A stretch of 64,000 bases of DNA from Staphylococcus sp. NAM3COL9 (GCF_001431205.1 NZ_LGPC01000013.1:1-64000), one strand, 5' to 3'; shown: positions 37,030 to 49,219, counted from the first letter of the stretch. Numbers and translations: made by a program. The notes: generated by a model not told the origin, from the sequence alone.

Positions 37030-37695
37030 ATGTCTTATAAACAAAATTCATTTTTTCAAGAAATTTTAGTCAATGAAGTCTTTTACGTAGCTACAAAATC
37101 AAAAGAATTAATTAGACATAAAGTATTGGGAAAAAATGTAGTATGTGCATGGTCAGAAAAATCTAAAGCAGAAACTTTTTTGAAGAAGCTTAATATCGAC
37201 TATGATAATGTAAAGAAAATTGATATAGACCGTTTTGTAACATACGAAATGGATAACTTATTTGAAGAAGGCGAAGAAGTACTCACTGACCCTACGGGTA
37301 GTACGGATGGGGAATTAATTAATATTGTAGAAATTGCAAATGAGTTAATGTCTGATTTAGACAATATTCGTTTGAAAGAATTCGTAAAAGATGTTGCTAA
37401 AGAGGATGCAGTATTTGGTTTATCTAATCAAAAAGAAAAGCATTTTATATTGATTAGTGATGATGAACATCAAAGACCACAAATTATGCCTGTATGGAGC
37501 ATTAAAAGTAGAGCTGAGAAGGTAAGGGACGAAGACTTTGAAGAATGTGAAATTATCGAAATCGAAGGTGAAGTATTCGCCGAATGGTTAGATGACTTAC
37601 GAGATGATGATAAAGCTGTAGCGATAGACTTGAAATCAGGTGTCATAGGCACAGTTGTATCTGCTCAAAAAGTAATTAATCAACTTACATTTTAA
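37030..37695 (+). CDS. DUF2750-like protein
   Basis: A 221-residue soluble acidic protein. It resembles DUF2750 proteins (segments VVCAWSEKSKAETFL at about 38-52 and MPVWSIKSRAEKV at about 155-167 look like two copies of the same unit, each a 'visW.sk..Ae.f' motif). No function is known. The second of two adjacent ATG codons (37030) has the better spacing to AAGGTG. Monocistronic, followed by a bidirectional terminator. Confidence 0.75.
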   Translation: MSYKQNSFFQEILVNEVFYVATKSKELIRHKVLGKNVVCAWSEKSKAETFLKKLNIDYDNVKKIDIDRFVTYEMDNLFEEGEEVLTDPTGSTDGELINIVEIANELMSDLDNIRLKEFVKDVAKEDAVFGLSNQKEKHFILISDDEHQRPQIMPVWSIKSRAEKVRDEDFEECEIIEIEGEVFAEWLDDLRDDDKAVAIDLKSGVIGTVVSAQKVINQLTF

Positions 37696-37821
37696 TTATT
37701 TCTAAATGCGTTTCATTACGCTAGTATTTTGTTTTTATATTATTTGAATAATGGTAATTATGATGAGTTGTTTTGAAAATATAGATAGGAATTTGAAACA
37801 TGAATAGTTTAAATTAAGAGT

Positions 37822-37861
37822 AAAAGCAGTTTTCTACTAAAAACGTAGAAAACTGCTTTTT
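37822..37861. terminator. Bidirectional terminator between the DUF2750 gene and coaW
   Basis: AAAAGCAGTTTTCTAC (37822-37837) pairs perfectly with GTAGAAAACTGCTTTT (37845-37860); U runs on both strands. Confidence 0.9.
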
Positions 37862-37866
37862 CATAT

Positions 37867-38664
37867 TCATAAATGAATTGCACCTAATGCACCGGAGAAT
37901 GCACCATGCTCAATATAATAAGGTTTAAACCCGCGAAGTATTGTGTAATCTGTAACAACTTTTTTTAATAGATCGTTATTATGAAAAGATGAGCCAATAT
38001 AAGCTACATTTTCAGTATTATTTTCTCTAGCAACAGTAATAGACATTGTGGTAATAACTTCCCCAACAACACCTATAACAGAGGCTAATTTATCAGCATC
38101 TGTAAAATCGGAGTCCAAATTATGTAGGACATGGCCAAAGTTTGCTGCTGTAAGGTCACCTGAAATAGGTGGCTCGCTGTCCTTATAAATATGTTTAACC
38201 TTCAAATCGATAATATCTCTATTTCCATTTTGGGCTGTATCAGTTAATTGTTTATAATCTTTAATACCAGTTAATAAATACCCAAGTCCTTGAATCATTC
38301 CGCCACCAGCACCGACGCCCCCTACACGTTGTTGATGATTACCATCTGAAAAATGTAATGAAGTGCCAGTACCGACGTTAGTGAAGATGTAATCATCTAA
38401 TAAGTGCTCTTGTTCTACTAAAAGTATTTTTAACCCTTTTGCAGCCGCATCAAATTCGACAAAAATACGCGAAGGACAAGTTAAGTGTTCTTGTATTACT
38501 GCAGCTTGTCCACCAGTTAAACTAATGCTTTCACAATCTTGTTGATTTAACCATGAGATAACATCATCAATTTCAGTAGTTGATTTTGTTGTGTATACAC
38601 GTTCTCCGTTATTGTCTTGAACTATCTTAATTAGAGTTCCACCAGCATCAATGCCAATCTTCAT
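37867..38664 (-). CDS. coaW: Type II pantothenate kinase
   Basis: First step of coenzyme A synthesis (pantothenate to 4'-phosphopantothenate). The 265-residue protein belongs to the eukaryote-like type II kinases characteristic of staphylococci. It has the phosphate-1 motif DAGGTLIK (6-13), the catalytic Glu region VEFDAAAKG and the NVGTGTSLH phosphate-2 motif (about 95-103), then [21 protein letters not shown] precedes the start. Staphylococcal CoaW is not feedback-inhibited by CoA, which matches their use of CoA as a redox thiol. Confidence 0.95.
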   Translation of the reverse strand: MKIGIDAGGTLIKIVQDNNGERVYTTKSTTEIDDVISWLNQQDCESISLTGGQAAVIQEHLTCPSRIFVEFDAAAKGLKILLVEQEHLLDDYIFTNVGTGTSLHFSDGNHQQRVGGVGAGGGMIQGLGYLLTGIKDYKQLTDTAQNGNRDIIDLKVKHIYKDSEPPISGDLTAANFGHVLHNLDSDFTDADKLASVIGVVGEVITTMSITVARENNTENVAYIGSSFHNNDLLKKVVTDYTILRGFKPYYIEHGAFSGALGAIHL

Positions 38665-38757
38665 TTCTATTTCCCCCCAATTTTATTATTACATTATAAC
38701 TAATATTATAATAAAATTGGGGAAAATCAAATATGAAATTAAAAGGAGGGTTCTTTT

Positions 38758-39135
38758 ATGATGCAATTAAGCCCGTTTATTAAAGTAGACGACGTTGATG
38801 AAGCTGTAAAAATTTATAAAAATGCGTTTAGTGGAGAAGTGAAAATATTAAACGAAACAAGTGGACGACGACTGCATGTAGAATTGCATGTGAATGCAAA
38901 AGTGATATTACACATATCAAGTACCTACGGAAAAGAATGTCATAATGATAATACTAATATTATTTTGACCTTTGATGATTTAGAAGCGCAACAACAAGCG
39001 TATGAAGCTTTGAGTAAATCAGGTGACCCTCATATGCCGCTTCAAAAAACATTTTTCAATGCAATACATGGTCAAGTTAAAGATCAATTTGGCGTGAATT
39101 GGCTCATGAATTGCTTTTTAAACGAAACTGTTTAA
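38758..39135 (+). CDS. VOC-family (PhnB-like) protein
   Basis: A 125-residue protein of the glyoxalase/VOC fold in the PhnB-like (3-demethylubiquinone methyltransferase-like) subgroup. It starts LSPFIKVDDVDEAVKIYKNAF, and ends with the family's DQFGVNWLMN. Function unknown. AAAGGAGGG precedes the ATG. Divergent from coaW. Confidence 0.8.
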   Translation: MMQLSPFIKVDDVDEAVKIYKNAFSGEVKILNETSGRRLHVELHVNAKVILHISSTYGKECHNDNTNIILTFDDLEAQQQAYEALSKSGDPHMPLQKTFFNAIHGQVKDQFGVNWLMNCFLNETV

Positions 39136-39204
39136 TATAGGTTATAATTAGTTAGAAAGTGGTATTAATAAATAATTACTAAGTTTTTAAATAGGGGATT
39201 AGAT

Positions 39205-40065
39205 ATGTTTATTAAAAAACAATTTGAAGGAATTACAGTTCAAGTGTATGAAGATAAATATAAAGATGCACTTTATAATTTTAAATTGAATGAGCGCCAA
39301 CAAATTTATTCATCTTTACCGAGTGAAGTATTAGAAGATGCATTGCACGATAAAGATAGAATTGCAAACATTGCATTGAATAAAAAAGGGGAAGTTGTAG
39401 GATTCTTTGTTTTACATCAGTATTATCAACATGAAGGGTACGATACACCAAAGCAAGTGATTTATGTTAGATCATTATCTGTTAACCAAAATTTTCAAGG
39501 TTATGGTTATGGCACTAAAATGATGATGTATCTTCCGCAATATGTACAATCTTTATTTCCAGATTTCAATCACTTATATTTAGTAGTAGATGCAGAAAAT
39601 GAGAGTGCTTGGAATGTTTATGAACGTGCCGGTTTTATGCATACTGCAACGAAAGAAGAAGGACCACTAGGAAAAGAAAGATTATATTATTTAGACTTAG
39701 ATTCAAATCATGTATCATCATTAAAGTTAAAACCAAATACGGAAGATGTGCCTTTTAACATTCATATTATTGACTTATATAAAGATGGAAACAAAGTAGG
39801 GTTTATAGCAGTAGAAAAACATGAGCAACGTATGAATATTTCTTCTGTAGAGGTTAATAAATCAGAAAGGCATCATGGTATTGCGGAAAGTGCTTTGAGA
39901 CAACTTTCAACATATATTAGAAAATATTTTGACGATGTCAGTCTTTTGACAATTACGCTATATGGTGAGAATAATGAATTAAAACCGTTATGTATCAATA
40001 GTAATTTTGTTGAAATTGAGTCTGCGGATGATTTTAAAGTATTTGAAAAGCATATAAATTATTAA
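39205..40065 (+). CDS. Tandem GNAT N-acetyltransferase
   Basis: A 286-residue protein with an N-terminal GNAT domain (residues 1-172), whose acetyl-CoA loop is VNQNFQGYGYGTKMM (about 93-107) and whose end has AENESAWNVYERAGF. A second, weaker GNAT-like half (about 178-286) has VNKSERHHGIAESALR at the equivalent loop and degenerate substrate-side residues. The acetylated substrate is unknown. RBS AGGGGATT. It stands upstream of rpoE with its own spacing of 109 nt. Confidence 0.82.
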   Translation: MFIKKQFEGITVQVYEDKYKDALYNFKLNERQQIYSSLPSEVLEDALHDKDRIANIALNKKGEVVGFFVLHQYYQHEGYDTPKQVIYVRSLSVNQNFQGYGYGTKMMMYLPQYVQSLFPDFNHLYLVVDAENESAWNVYERAGFMHTATKEEGPLGKERLYYLDLDSNHVSSLKLKPNTEDVPFNIHIIDLYKDGNKVGFIAVEKHEQRMNISSVEVNKSERHHGIAESALRQLSTYIRKYFDDVSLLTITLYGENNELKPLCINSNFVEIESADDFKVFEKHINY

Positions 40066-40071
40066 TAGAGA

Positions 40072-40100
40072 TTGCGAAATCACGAATTGTCATTTATAAT
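40072..40100 (+). promoter_or_regulatory. rpoE promoter
   Basis: TTGCGA (40072-40077), 17 nt, TATAAT (40095-40100), 74 nt before the start codon. Confidence 0.65.
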
Positions 40101-40174
40101 TTACATTTGTTATTATTACTTAAGATGAACTTAGTACCGATTTGGATAAATGCCTTTGAAAGGAAGAATAAATA

Positions 40175-40705
40175 ATGAGAATTCAAGATTATACAAAAGA
40201 AATGGTTGATGAGAAATCATTTATCGATATGGCCTATACGCTATTAAATGAAAAAAATAGTAATATGAATTTATACGATATCATCGATGAATTTAAAGCA
40301 CTTGGACATTATGAAGACAATGAAGTAGAAAATAGAATTGTACAATTCTATACAGACTTAAATACTGACGGTCGATTTTTAAACGTTGGAGAAAATATTT
40401 GGGGTTTACGCGATTGGTATTCAGTAGACGATATTGAAGAAAAAATTGCGCCAACGATTCAAAAATTCGATATTTTGGATGATGATGCAGAAGAAGATAA
40501 AAACTTAAAATTACTTGGTGAAGATGAAGCTGCTGATGATGATGACATCCCAGCTGTAACTGATGATCAAGAAACTTTAAATGATCCTGAAGAACCTAAA
40601 GAAGAAGAAGTTGAAGAAGAAGGCATTGTTATTGATGAAGATGAAGATGATGACTTCGATGATGATGACGACGAAGAGGAAGAAGCCGAAGAAGAAACTA
40701 AATAA
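40175..40705 (+). CDS. rpoE: RNA polymerase delta subunit
   Basis: Gram-positive specific RNA polymerase subunit that speeds release and recycling of the enzyme. The 176-residue protein has a folded N-terminal HARE-HTH domain (about 1-90, with [13 protein letters not shown] and [13 protein letters not shown]) and an unstructured, highly acidic C-terminal tail of Asp and Glu (about 105-176). AAAGGAAG precedes the ATG. It lies upstream of pyrG as in B. subtilis. Confidence 0.96.
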   Translation: MRIQDYTKEMVDEKSFIDMAYTLLNEKNSNMNLYDIIDEFKALGHYEDNEVENRIVQFYTDLNTDGRFLNVGENIWGLRDWYSVDDIEEKIAPTIQKFDILDDDAEEDKNLKLLGEDEAADDDDIPAVTDDQETLNDPEEPKEEEVEEEGIVIDEDEDDDFDDDDDEEEEAEEETK

Positions 40706-40723
40706 TAATTATTTGAGATTTAA

Positions 40724-40751
40724 TTGACTTTTCTCGTGAAAATGATAAAAT
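40724..40751 (+). promoter_or_regulatory. pyrG promoter with GGG start
   Basis: TTGACT (40724-40729), 16 nt, TAAAAT (40746-40751). The start point is predicted at GGGCTCC (G40759), the sequence needed for CTP-sensitive reiterative G addition. Confidence 0.7.
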
Positions 40752-40758
40752 TTTATTC

Positions 40759-40836
40759 GGGCTCCTTTAATTAGGACGACGTGTATAAATATTATACGCT
40801 CCCCCTTACAACGATGTGAGAGGGAGCGATTTTTTT
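40759..40836 (+). promoter_or_regulatory. pyrG leader attenuator (CTP-sensing by reiterative transcription)
   Basis: The leader begins GGGCTCC and contains at 40798-40836 a strong terminator hairpin, CGCTCCC/GGGAGCG with a C/U-rich 5' arm (GCTCCCCCTT) and T7. As described for B. subtilis pyrG, low CTP lets polymerase add extra G at the 5' end; the poly-G can pair with the C/U-rich arm and stop terminator formation. All parts are visible here; the mechanism is by analogy. Confidence 0.75.
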
Positions 40837-40966
40837 ATTTAAATGACTATAAAAATTTTTATAAGTGCTTTGAAATTTGGTAGTTGCATAGAGTAACAAT
40901 TTATACATATGAAAATAATAAATGATAATTATAATATGTAAAACACGCTATTACACAAAAAATTAA

Positions 40967-42652
<1,686 letters not shown>

Positions 42653-42666
42653 AAACATAAAATAAA

Positions 42667-42722
42667 AATGACGCATGTTAGCTAAGTAATTAAAGATTAC
42701 AGTTAGCAATGCGTCTTTTTTA
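42667..42722 (+). terminator. pyrG terminator
   Basis: GACGCAT/ATGCGTC outer stem with a bulged inner stem (GCTAA...TTAGC, GTAAT...ATTAC), followed by T7. Confidence 0.8.
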
Positions 42723-42965
42723 TAACACTTAATTGTTAAATAGCATTATGCATAAATAATAATTGAAGTTTTTATAAATGTTTCAAAATTCATGTTATCT
42801 ATTTTTGAATGATTTTATAATTACTGCAAAAATAGATGTAAACTATAACAAATTTACAATAATCAGTAAAAAAACAGCTATTTTAAAGGTTTTAAAAAGA
42901 AAAAATGATTTAAAACGCTTACAATTGTTTAGAAGAATGCAAAAGGTTTCTAATTTTGATATAAT
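42723..42965 (+). other. AT-rich region upstream of fba, with cre-like site
   Basis: No convincing gene. A 65-codon frame (42778-42975) is Lys/Phe/Asn-rich, has no SD and overlaps the fba promoter; it is probably chance. TTTAAAACGCTTACA at 42909-42923 matches the cre consensus WTGnAAnCGnWnnCW except for T instead of G at position 3. TATAAT at 42960-42965 is the probable fba -10; the -35 is weak (ATGCAA, 17 nt upstream). The cre-like site lies upstream of the -35. Confidence 0.4.
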
Positions 42966-43009
42966 TAGATTGTAAAAATATGTGCTTAAAGCACCAAGGA
43001 GGAACTTTC

Positions 43010-43870
43010 ATGCCTTTAGTTTCAATGAAAGAAATGTTAATAGACGCAAAAGAAAATGGTTACGCAGTTGGTCAATACAATTTAAATAACTTAGAATTTA
43101 CACAAGCTATTTTAGAAGCTTCACAAGAAGAAAATGCTCCAGTTATTTTAGGCGTATCTGAAGGTGCTGCTCGCTATATGGGTGGTTTCTACACTGTAGT
43201 TAAAATGGTTGAAGGATTAATGCATGACAAAGAAATCACTGTCCCTGTAGCAATCCACTTAGACCACGGTTCAAGCTTTGAAAAATGTAAAGAAGCAATT
43301 GATGCTGGATTTACATCAGTAATGATTGATGCTTCTCACGGTTCATTTGAAGACAATGTTGAAATCACTTCAAAAGTGGTTGAATATGCACATGAACATG
43401 GCGTATCAGTTGAAGCTGAATTAGGTACTGTAGGTGGACAAGAAGACGATATTATCGCTGAAGGTGTTATCTATGCAGATCCTAAAGAGTGTCAAGAACT
43501 TGTTGAAAGAACAGGCATTGATACATTAGCACCAGCATTAGGTTCAGTACATGGACCGTATAAAGGTGAACCTAAATTAGGCTTTAAAGAAATGGAAGAA
43601 ATTGGTGCTTCTACAGGATTACCGTTAGTATTACATGGTGGTACTGGTATCCCAACTAAAGATATTCAGAAAGCTATTCCTTTTGGAACAGCGAAAATCA
43701 ATGTTAACACAGAAAACCAAATCACTTCTGCTAAAGCAGTACGTGAAGCATTAGACAAAGATCAAGAAGTGTATGATCCTCGTAAATATTTAGGACCAGC
43801 ACGTGAAGCAATCAAAGCGACAGTTATTGGTAAAATTAAAGAGTTTGGTACATCTAACCAAGCAAAATAA
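43010..43870 (+). CDS. fba: Fructose-bisphosphate aldolase, class II
   Basis: Zinc-dependent glycolytic aldolase. The 286-residue protein has the class II signatures with metal ligands: HLDHGSSFE (about 81-89), [14 protein letters not shown] (about 132-145), GSVHGPYKG and HGGTGIP (about 208-214). The ATG at 43010 follows AAGGAGGAA; an open frame 10 codons earlier lacks an SD. Followed by a terminator. Confidence 0.97.
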   Translation: MPLVSMKEMLIDAKENGYAVGQYNLNNLEFTQAILEASQEENAPVILGVSEGAARYMGGFYTVVKMVEGLMHDKEITVPVAIHLDHGSSFEKCKEAIDAGFTSVMIDASHGSFEDNVEITSKVVEYAHEHGVSVEAELGTVGGQEDDIIAEGVIYADPKECQELVERTGIDTLAPALGSVHGPYKGEPKLGFKEMEEIGASTGLPLVLHGGTGIPTKDIQKAIPFGTAKINVNTENQITSAKAVREALDKDQEVYDPRKYLGPAREAIKATVIGKIKEFGTSNQAK

Positions 43871-43885
43871 TTTAACCTTTATTAA

Positions 43886-43927
43886 AAATGAGACTGGGAC
43901 ATGTATTTATGTCCCAGTCTCATTTTT
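43886..43927 (+). terminator. fba terminator ('gactgggacat' type)
   Basis: TGAGACTGGGACAT (43889-43902) pairs perfectly with ATGTCCCAGTCTCA (43909-43922), loop GTATTT, then T7. The hairpin is symmetrical and recurs in degenerate form at 21387. The following bases 43931-44120 show no gene or clear element. Confidence 0.9.
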
Positions 43928-44123
43928 TTATGTTATAATTGCTATCGTTTGGTATAGAGGTTATTATTAAATCCAAACTATTTACATAAATCTCAAAAAA
44001 AATATATATAATTATGATTTAAAACATAAAATAATGGGAATTAAAAAACTATAGTAAATAATTTATATGTAACTTGCATCACTTAATTTTAATTTGAAAA
44101 AAGTTTTAGTAGACTGATGTACT

Positions 44124-44151
44124 TTGCAAACTGGAAAAAGTAATTTATAAT
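44124..44151 (+). promoter_or_regulatory. murZ promoter
   Basis: TTGCAA (44124-44129), 16 nt, TATAAT (44146-44151), 36 nt before the start. Confidence 0.65.
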
Positions 44152-44187
44152 GCAAATAATGATTGCAAGTCAAAGGAGAACAAGCGA

Positions 44188-45447
44188 ATGGCTCAAGAAG
44201 TGATAAAAATTAGAGGTGGACAAACACTGAAAGGCGAAGTGGATATCCACGGTGCTAAAAACAGTGCAGTAGCAATTATACCTGCAGCAATCCTAGCTGA
44301 AGACAAAGTAACAATTGAAGGTCTTCCAGAAATTTCTGATGTAGAAACATTGGTTAGTTTATTAGGTGATTTAAATATTAAAACCGAATTAGATGGTATG
44401 ACGTTAAAGATTGATCCTACTGACATTGAAAATGCGCCATTACCTAATAATAAAGTCGAGTCTTTACGTGCCTCTTATTATATGATGGGTGCAATGTTAG
44501 GTAGATTTAAAAAATGTGTCATTGGTTTACCTGGAGGTTGTCCATTAGGACCAAGACCTATTGATCAACATATCAAAGGTTTTAAAGCTTTAGGCGCGAA
44601 GATTGACGAATCTAGTGAGACTTCTATGAAAATTGAAGCTGACAAATTAACTGGCGCAAATATATTTTTAGATATTGTGAGTGTTGGTGCCACAATTAAT
44701 ATTATGCTTGCAGCTGTACGTGCTGAAGGTCATACGGTCATTGAAAACGCAGCTAAAGAACCAGAAGTTGTAGACGTAGCAACATATTTAATTGGTTTAG
44801 GTGCTGATATTAAAGGCGCAGGTACAAGTACGATTAAAATTAATGGTGTGGATCATCTTCATGGTTCTCATCATCAGGTCATTCCAGATAGAATAGAAGC
44901 TGGTACATATATGTGTATAGCTGCAGCTTGTGGTGAGGATATTCAAATTAATAATATTATCCCGACACATGTTGAGCCACTAACTGTAAAGTTAAAAGAA
45001 TTAGGCGCTGATATTCAAGTTGGAGATGATAGTGCCAAAATTAAACGTAGTACGCCTTATTCAAGCGTCGACATTAAGACTTTAGTTTATCCTGGATTTG
45101 CTACAGACTTACAACAACCTATTACGCCGTTATTATTTATGGCAGACGGTGTATCATTTGTGACTGAAACAATATACCCAGCGCGTTTTAGACACGTTGA
45201 TGAATTAAAAAACATGGGTGCCAACATCAATGCAGATGATGGTACAGCAACTATTAAGCCATCTAAATTAACAGGAGCAGAAGTATATGCGAGTGACTTA
45301 CGTGCAGGCGCATCTCTTATCGTTGCTGGTTTATTAGCAGAAGGTGTTACCACAATTTACAACGTAAAACATATTTATCGTGGCTATACTAACATTGTGA
45401 ATACCTTAAAATCATTAGGTGCAGATATTTGGACTGAAGAAATTTAG
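44188..45447 (+). CDS. murZ: UDP-N-acetylglucosamine 1-carboxyvinyltransferase (second MurA)
   Basis: Transfers enolpyruvate from PEP to UDP-GlcNAc, the first committed step of peptidoglycan synthesis and the fosfomycin target. The 419-residue protein has the EPSP-synthase fold, KNSAVAI near the N terminus (catalytic Lys24), and the fosfomycin-reactive Cys118 in [14 protein letters not shown]. Staphylococci have two paralogues; the position between fba and rho is that of murZ (murA2), and murA is expected near the atp operon outside this window. AAAGGAG precedes the ATG. Confidence 0.95.
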   Translation: MAQEVIKIRGGQTLKGEVDIHGAKNSAVAIIPAAILAEDKVTIEGLPEISDVETLVSLLGDLNIKTELDGMTLKIDPTDIENAPLPNNKVESLRASYYMMGAMLGRFKKCVIGLPGGCPLGPRPIDQHIKGFKALGAKIDESSETSMKIEADKLTGANIFLDIVSVGATINIMLAAVRAEGHTVIENAAKEPEVVDVATYLIGLGADIKGAGTSTIKINGVDHLHGSHHQVIPDRIEAGTYMCIAAACGEDIQINNIIPTHVEPLTVKLKELGADIQVGDDSAKIKRSTPYSSVDIKTLVYPGFATDLQQPITPLLFMADGVSFVTETIYPARFRHVDELKNMGANINADDGTATIKPSKLTGAEVYASDLRAGASLIVAGLLAEGVTTIYNVKHIYRGYTNIVNTLKSLGADIWTEEI

Positions 45448-45533
45448 GAAATGTGGTATACTTAATATACTAGGAACTTGAAATATTTTTTGTAACTCAG
45501 ATTATAGAATAAAAACGATATGAGGTGATGACC

Positions 45534-45857
45534 ATGGAGGTTTGCCCTTATCTTGAAGAAACCTTTAAAATAGTAGGTAGAAGTTGGAATGGTCTTATTA
45601 TTAATTATTTGTCTAGGTGTCCAGAAAAATATGCTCATTTTTCGGATATGAAACGTGACTTGAAAACTATTACACCACGTGCACTTAGTATAAAATTAAC
45701 AGACCTAAGTGAATGGGGACTTGTAGAGAAAAAAATAGTATCTACAAGCCCGATGAACATATTATACCAACTTACAGATAAAGGTGACGCACTAGCGGCA
45801 GCATTAGTCCCAATGGAAAAGTGGGCGCAAGATTTTATTGAACTTGAAAATCAATAA
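45534..45857 (+). CDS. HxlR-family transcriptional regulator
   Basis: A 107-residue winged-helix regulator. It starts MEVCPYLEETFKIVG with the N-terminal cysteine common in redox-sensing HxlR proteins, and has the recognition region TPRALSIKLTDLSEWGLVEKK (split over about 45-65) and the LTDKGDAL wing. The start at 45534 is 6 nt after TGAGGTG; GTG and ATG codons just upstream are within that SD. It sits upstream of an aldehyde dehydrogenase gene but has its own terminator. Such proteins often respond to reactive aldehydes or quinones. Confidence 0.85.
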   Translation: MEVCPYLEETFKIVGRSWNGLIINYLSRCPEKYAHFSDMKRDLKTITPRALSIKLTDLSEWGLVEKKIVSTSPMNILYQLTDKGDALAAALVPMEKWAQDFIELENQ

Positions 45858-45903
45858 TATCAAAGCCTATGAATAAATTTTTTAAAACGTTATGTTTAAG
45901 CAT

Positions 45904-45945
45904 AAAAAGAGAAGAAGTCTATGTCATAGACTTCTTCTCTTTTTT
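45904..45945 (+). terminator. Terminator of the HxlR gene
   Basis: AAAAAGAGAAGAAGTCTATG pairs almost perfectly with the following TCATAGACTTCTTCTCTTTT, ending in T residues; a long stem with a tiny loop. Confidence 0.9.
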
Positions 45946-46036
45946 TATCTCAAAAAAATACAAAACATGCATTGTGTAACTTATAATATGCGAGATGGAA
46001 GTATTTTATCAATTTTATTCATTAATGAAAAACGAT

Positions 46037-46051
46037 TAGAAAACGTTTAAT
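46037..46051 (+). promoter_or_regulatory. Possible cre site upstream of the aldehyde dehydrogenase gene
   Basis: TAGAAAACGTTTAAT contains the cre core AAACGTTT with two mismatches to the full consensus, about 100 nt before the start codon. Confidence 0.3.
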
Positions 46052-46150
46052 AACAACGTTTGTAGTCATATAGAGTGAGCATTAATGTTTAAAAATATAG
46101 AATCTCGGTTAGAATGTAATTATCAATACAAATTAGGGAGTGAATTATAG

Positions 46151-47578
46151 ATGAGAAATTTCACTAAACAATATATTAACGGAGAATGGATTGAAAGTAA
46201 TAGTGGAGAAACACTAGAAGTTATTAATCCAGCAACAGAAGAAGTAGCAGGTACAATTGCGAAAGGTAATAAAGAAGATGTTGATAAAGCAGTAGACGCT
46301 GCAGAAAATGTTTATCTAGAATTTAGACACAGCTCGATAGAAGAAAGAACAACATTATTAGATAAAATAGTACAAGAATATAAAAATAGAAAAGATGATC
46401 TCGTAGATGCAATTACAGATGAATTAGGTGCGCCTTTATCAGTATCTGAAAATGTACATTATCAAATGGGACTAGATCACTTTGAAGCAGCACGTGATGC
46501 ATTAGATAATTTTGAATTTGAAGAACGTCGTGGTGATGATTTAGTTGTGAAGGAAGCAATTGGTGTTTCTGGCTTAATCACACCTTGGAATTTCCCAACA
46601 AACCAAACTTCATTGAAATTGTCTGCCGCTTTTGCAGCAGGTAGTCCAGTCGTATTAAAACCATCTGAAGAAACGCCATTTGCCGCAATTATTTTGGCTG
46701 AGATTTTTGATAAAGTAGGCGTGCCAAAAGGTGTGTTTAACTTAGTGAATGGTGATGGACAAGGTGTAGGTAATCCATTAAGTGAACATCCGAAAGTAAG
46801 AATGATGTCATTCACTGGCTCTGGCCCAACGGGTTCAAGCATTATGAAAAAAGCAGCTGAAGACTTCAAAAAAGTATCACTTGAATTAGGTGGTAAATCA
46901 CCATATATTATTTTAGATGACTCAGATATTGATGGTGCAGCAAGTGCAGCAACTGGTAAAGTTGTTAACAACACTGGTCAAGTTTGTACAGCAGGTACAA
47001 GAACATTAGTACCAGCAAATCTAAAAGAAGAATTTTTAACAGCTGTAAAAGAAAAATTCAGCCAAGTTAAAGTTGGTGACCCACGCGAAGAGGGCACTCA
47101 AGTTGGTCCAATCATAAGTAAAAAACAATTTGACCAAGTACAATCATATATTGATAAAGGTATTGAAGAAGGTGCAGAATTACTTTATGGGGGACCTGGC
47201 AAACCTGAAGGTATAGAAAAAGGTTTCTTTGCACGCCCAACAATATTTAATAACGTTGATAATAGTATGACAATCGCGCAAGAAGAAATTTTTGGCCCAG
47301 TAATGTCAATTATCACTTATAATGATTTAGATGAAGCAATTAAAATTGCAAACGATACTAAATATGGCTTAGCTGGATATGTTTACGGTAATGATAAAGA
47401 TACGTTACAAAAAGTAGCACGTTCAATTGAAGCTGGTACAGTAGAAATTAATGAAGCTGGTCGCAAACCAGACTTACCATTTGGTGGTTATAAACAATCT
47501 GGTATTGGACGCGAATGGGGCGACTATGGTATCGAAGAATTCCTAGAAGTTAAGTCTATCGCTGGCTATTATAAATAA
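46151..47578 (+). CDS. Aldehyde dehydrogenase family protein
   Basis: NAD(P)+-dependent oxidation of an aldehyde to the acid. The 475-residue protein has the ALDH catalytic residues Asn147 (TPWNFPT), Glu245 (LELGGKSP) and Cys279 (GQVCTAG), and the cofactor loop [10 protein letters not shown] (about 221-230). It resembles AldA-type staphylococcal enzymes, but substrate specificity cannot be read out. TAGGGAG precedes the ATG. Monocistronic with a terminator after it. The upstream HxlR regulator is a plausible control gene but not proven. Confidence 0.92.
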   Translation: MRNFTKQYINGEWIESNSGETLEVINPATEEVAGTIAKGNKEDVDKAVDAAENVYLEFRHSSIEERTTLLDKIVQEYKNRKDDLVDAITDELGAPLSVSENVHYQMGLDHFEAARDALDNFEFEERRGDDLVVKEAIGVSGLITPWNFPTNQTSLKLSAAFAAGSPVVLKPSEETPFAAIILAEIFDKVGVPKGVFNLVNGDGQGVGNPLSEHPKVRMMSFTGSGPTGSSIMKKAAEDFKKVSLELGGKSPYIILDDSDIDGAASAATGKVVNNTGQVCTAGTRTLVPANLKEEFLTAVKEKFSQVKVGDPREEGTQVGPIISKKQFDQVQSYIDKGIEEGAELLYGGPGKPEGIEKGFFARPTIFNNVDNSMTIAQEEIFGPVMSIITYNDLDEAIKIANDTKYGLAGYVYGNDKDTLQKVARSIEAGTVEINEAGRKPDLPFGGYKQSGIGREWGDYGIEEFLEVKSIAGYYK

Positions 47579-47610
47579 TAAAATTTAGCAGTAATTAAAT
47601 AATTTAAATG

Positions 47611-47640
47611 AAGCAAGGCAGTTTAACTGTCTTGCTTTTA
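47611..47640 (+). terminator. Terminator of the aldehyde dehydrogenase gene
   Basis: AAGCAAGGCAGTT/AACTGTCTTGCTT stem with one G-U pair, then T residues. Confidence 0.82.
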
Positions 47641-47665
47641 TAATTTATGAAAACTGAAATACATT

Positions 47666-47694
47666 TTGTAATTAAATAAGAAATTTGCTATAGT
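47666..47694 (+). promoter_or_regulatory. rho promoter
   Basis: TTGTAA (47666-47671), 17 nt, TATAGT (47689-47694). Confidence 0.55.
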
Positions 47695-47760
47695 TATAAA
47701 AGTAAGTAGCGTAGTACGTTGCGTTATTTAAAAACTTATTTATGAAATGGGTGCAAGATA

Positions 47761-49077
47761 ATGCCTGATAAAGTACGAACATCACCTCAGTATGAATCGT
47801 TCCACGAATTATACAAAAATTACACTACAAAAGATCTCACTCAAAAAGCAAAATCTCTAAAACTAACAAATTATAGTAAACTTAATAAAAAAGAACTTGT
47901 TCTTGCAATTATGGAAGCACAAATGGAAAAAGACGGTAATTATTATATGGAGGGTGTATTAGATGACATCCAACAAGATGGTTATGGTTTCCTCAGAACA
48001 GTTAATTATTCAAAAGGTGAAAAAGATATTTATATCTCTGCCAGCCAAATACGTCGTTTTGAAATTAAACGCGGCGATAAAGTTACTGGTAAAGTAAGAA
48101 AACCAAAAGATAATGAAAAGTATTATGGTTTGCTACAAGTTGATTTTGTAAACGATGAGAATGCAGAAGAAGTTAAAAAAAGACCTCACTTTCAAGCGTT
48201 AACACCATTATATCCTGAAGAGCGAATCGTATTAGAAACAACGAAACAAAATTTTTCGACTCGTATTATGGATTTAATTACGCCAATTGGTTTGGGCCAA
48301 CGTGGACTTATTGTTGCACCACCAAAAGCCGGTAAAACGTCTTTATTAAAAGAGATTGCTAACGCTATAGCTATCAACAAACCAGATGCAGAATTATTTG
48401 TGTTATTAGTCGGAGAACGTCCAGAAGAAGTAACAGATATTGAACGCTCTGTTGAATCTGCTGAAGTTGTGCACTCTACATTTGATGAGCCACCACAACA
48501 CCATGTTAAAGTTGCAGAGCTTTTATTGGAACGTGCAAAAAGACTCGTTGAAGTAGGGAAAGATGTCATTATATTAATGGATTCAATTACAAGGTTAGCT
48601 CGTGCATACAACCTTGTCATACCACCAAGTGGACGTACATTGTCCGGTGGTTTAGATCCTGCATCATTACACAAGCCAAAAGCATTTTTCGGTGCTGCTA
48701 GAAATATTGAAGCTGGTGGCAGCATGACGATATTAGCTACAGCTTTAGTTGATACGGGGTCACGTATGGACGATATGATTTACGAAGAATTTAAAGGTAC
48801 AGGTAACATGGAATTACATCTAGACCGTAAATTGGCAGAGCGCCGTGTATTTCCAGCTATTGATATCGGTCGTAGTTCAACGCGTAAAGAAGAATTACTT
48901 GTTTCTCCAAAAGATTTAGAATCATTATGGCAATTACGTAATATGTTTACTGATTCAACTGATTTTACAGAAAGATTTGTACGTAAATTAAAACGTACAG
49001 AAAATAACAAAGAATTTTTTGAGCAATTACAAAAGGCTGCTAAAGAAAGCACTAAAACAGGCAAACCAATTATTTAA
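47761..49077 (+). CDS. rho: Transcription termination factor Rho
   Basis: Hexameric RNA helicase that terminates untranslated and antisense transcripts. The 438-residue protein has an N-terminal Rho_N segment (about 17-55), a cold-shock-like RNA-binding domain with DGYGFLRT (about 72-79), and the RecA-like core with P-loop [11 protein letters not shown] (about 181-191), Walker B VIILMDS and the Q-loop region. GGGTGCAAG lies upstream of the ATG. Gene order murZ-(HxlR, aldH)-rho-rpmE2-tdk-prfA is that of staphylococci. Confidence 0.97.
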   Translation: MPDKVRTSPQYESFHELYKNYTTKDLTQKAKSLKLTNYSKLNKKELVLAIMEAQMEKDGNYYMEGVLDDIQQDGYGFLRTVNYSKGEKDIYISASQIRRFEIKRGDKVTGKVRKPKDNEKYYGLLQVDFVNDENAEEVKKRPHFQALTPLYPEERIVLETTKQNFSTRIMDLITPIGLGQRGLIVAPPKAGKTSLLKEIANAIAINKPDAELFVLLVGERPEEVTDIERSVESAEVVHSTFDEPPQHHVKVAELLLERAKRLVEVGKDVIILMDSITRLARAYNLVIPPSGRTLSGGLDPASLHKPKAFFGAARNIEAGGSMTILATALVDTGSRMDDMIYEEFKGTGNMELHLDRKLAERRVFPAIDIGRSSTRKEELLVSPKDLESLWQLRNMFTDSTDFTERFVRKLKRTENNKEFFEQLQKAAKESTKTGKPII

Positions 49078-49219
49078 GTTAAAATTAGCGAAGGCTGATC
49101 AGGTTAATATATGATTTAGGGTTGCGTTTTGGTTTTAAAGCAATTATAATTATCAAGTATTGGGTAAAACTCACAAACAACTCTGTTCCAGATGGTTCAG
49201 GGCAAAGGAGCTGAAAATA

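Noticed and set aside
42778..42975. 65-codon frame before fba
   Set aside because: Starts without SD, is extremely rich in Lys/Asn/Phe/Ile as expected from AT-rich DNA, and covers the fba promoter.
48192..48725. 177-codon minus-strand frame inside rho
   Set aside because: Antisense shadow of a strongly conserved gene; long only because rho codon usage avoids stops on that strand. The same applies to 46477-46974 inside the aldehyde dehydrogenase gene.
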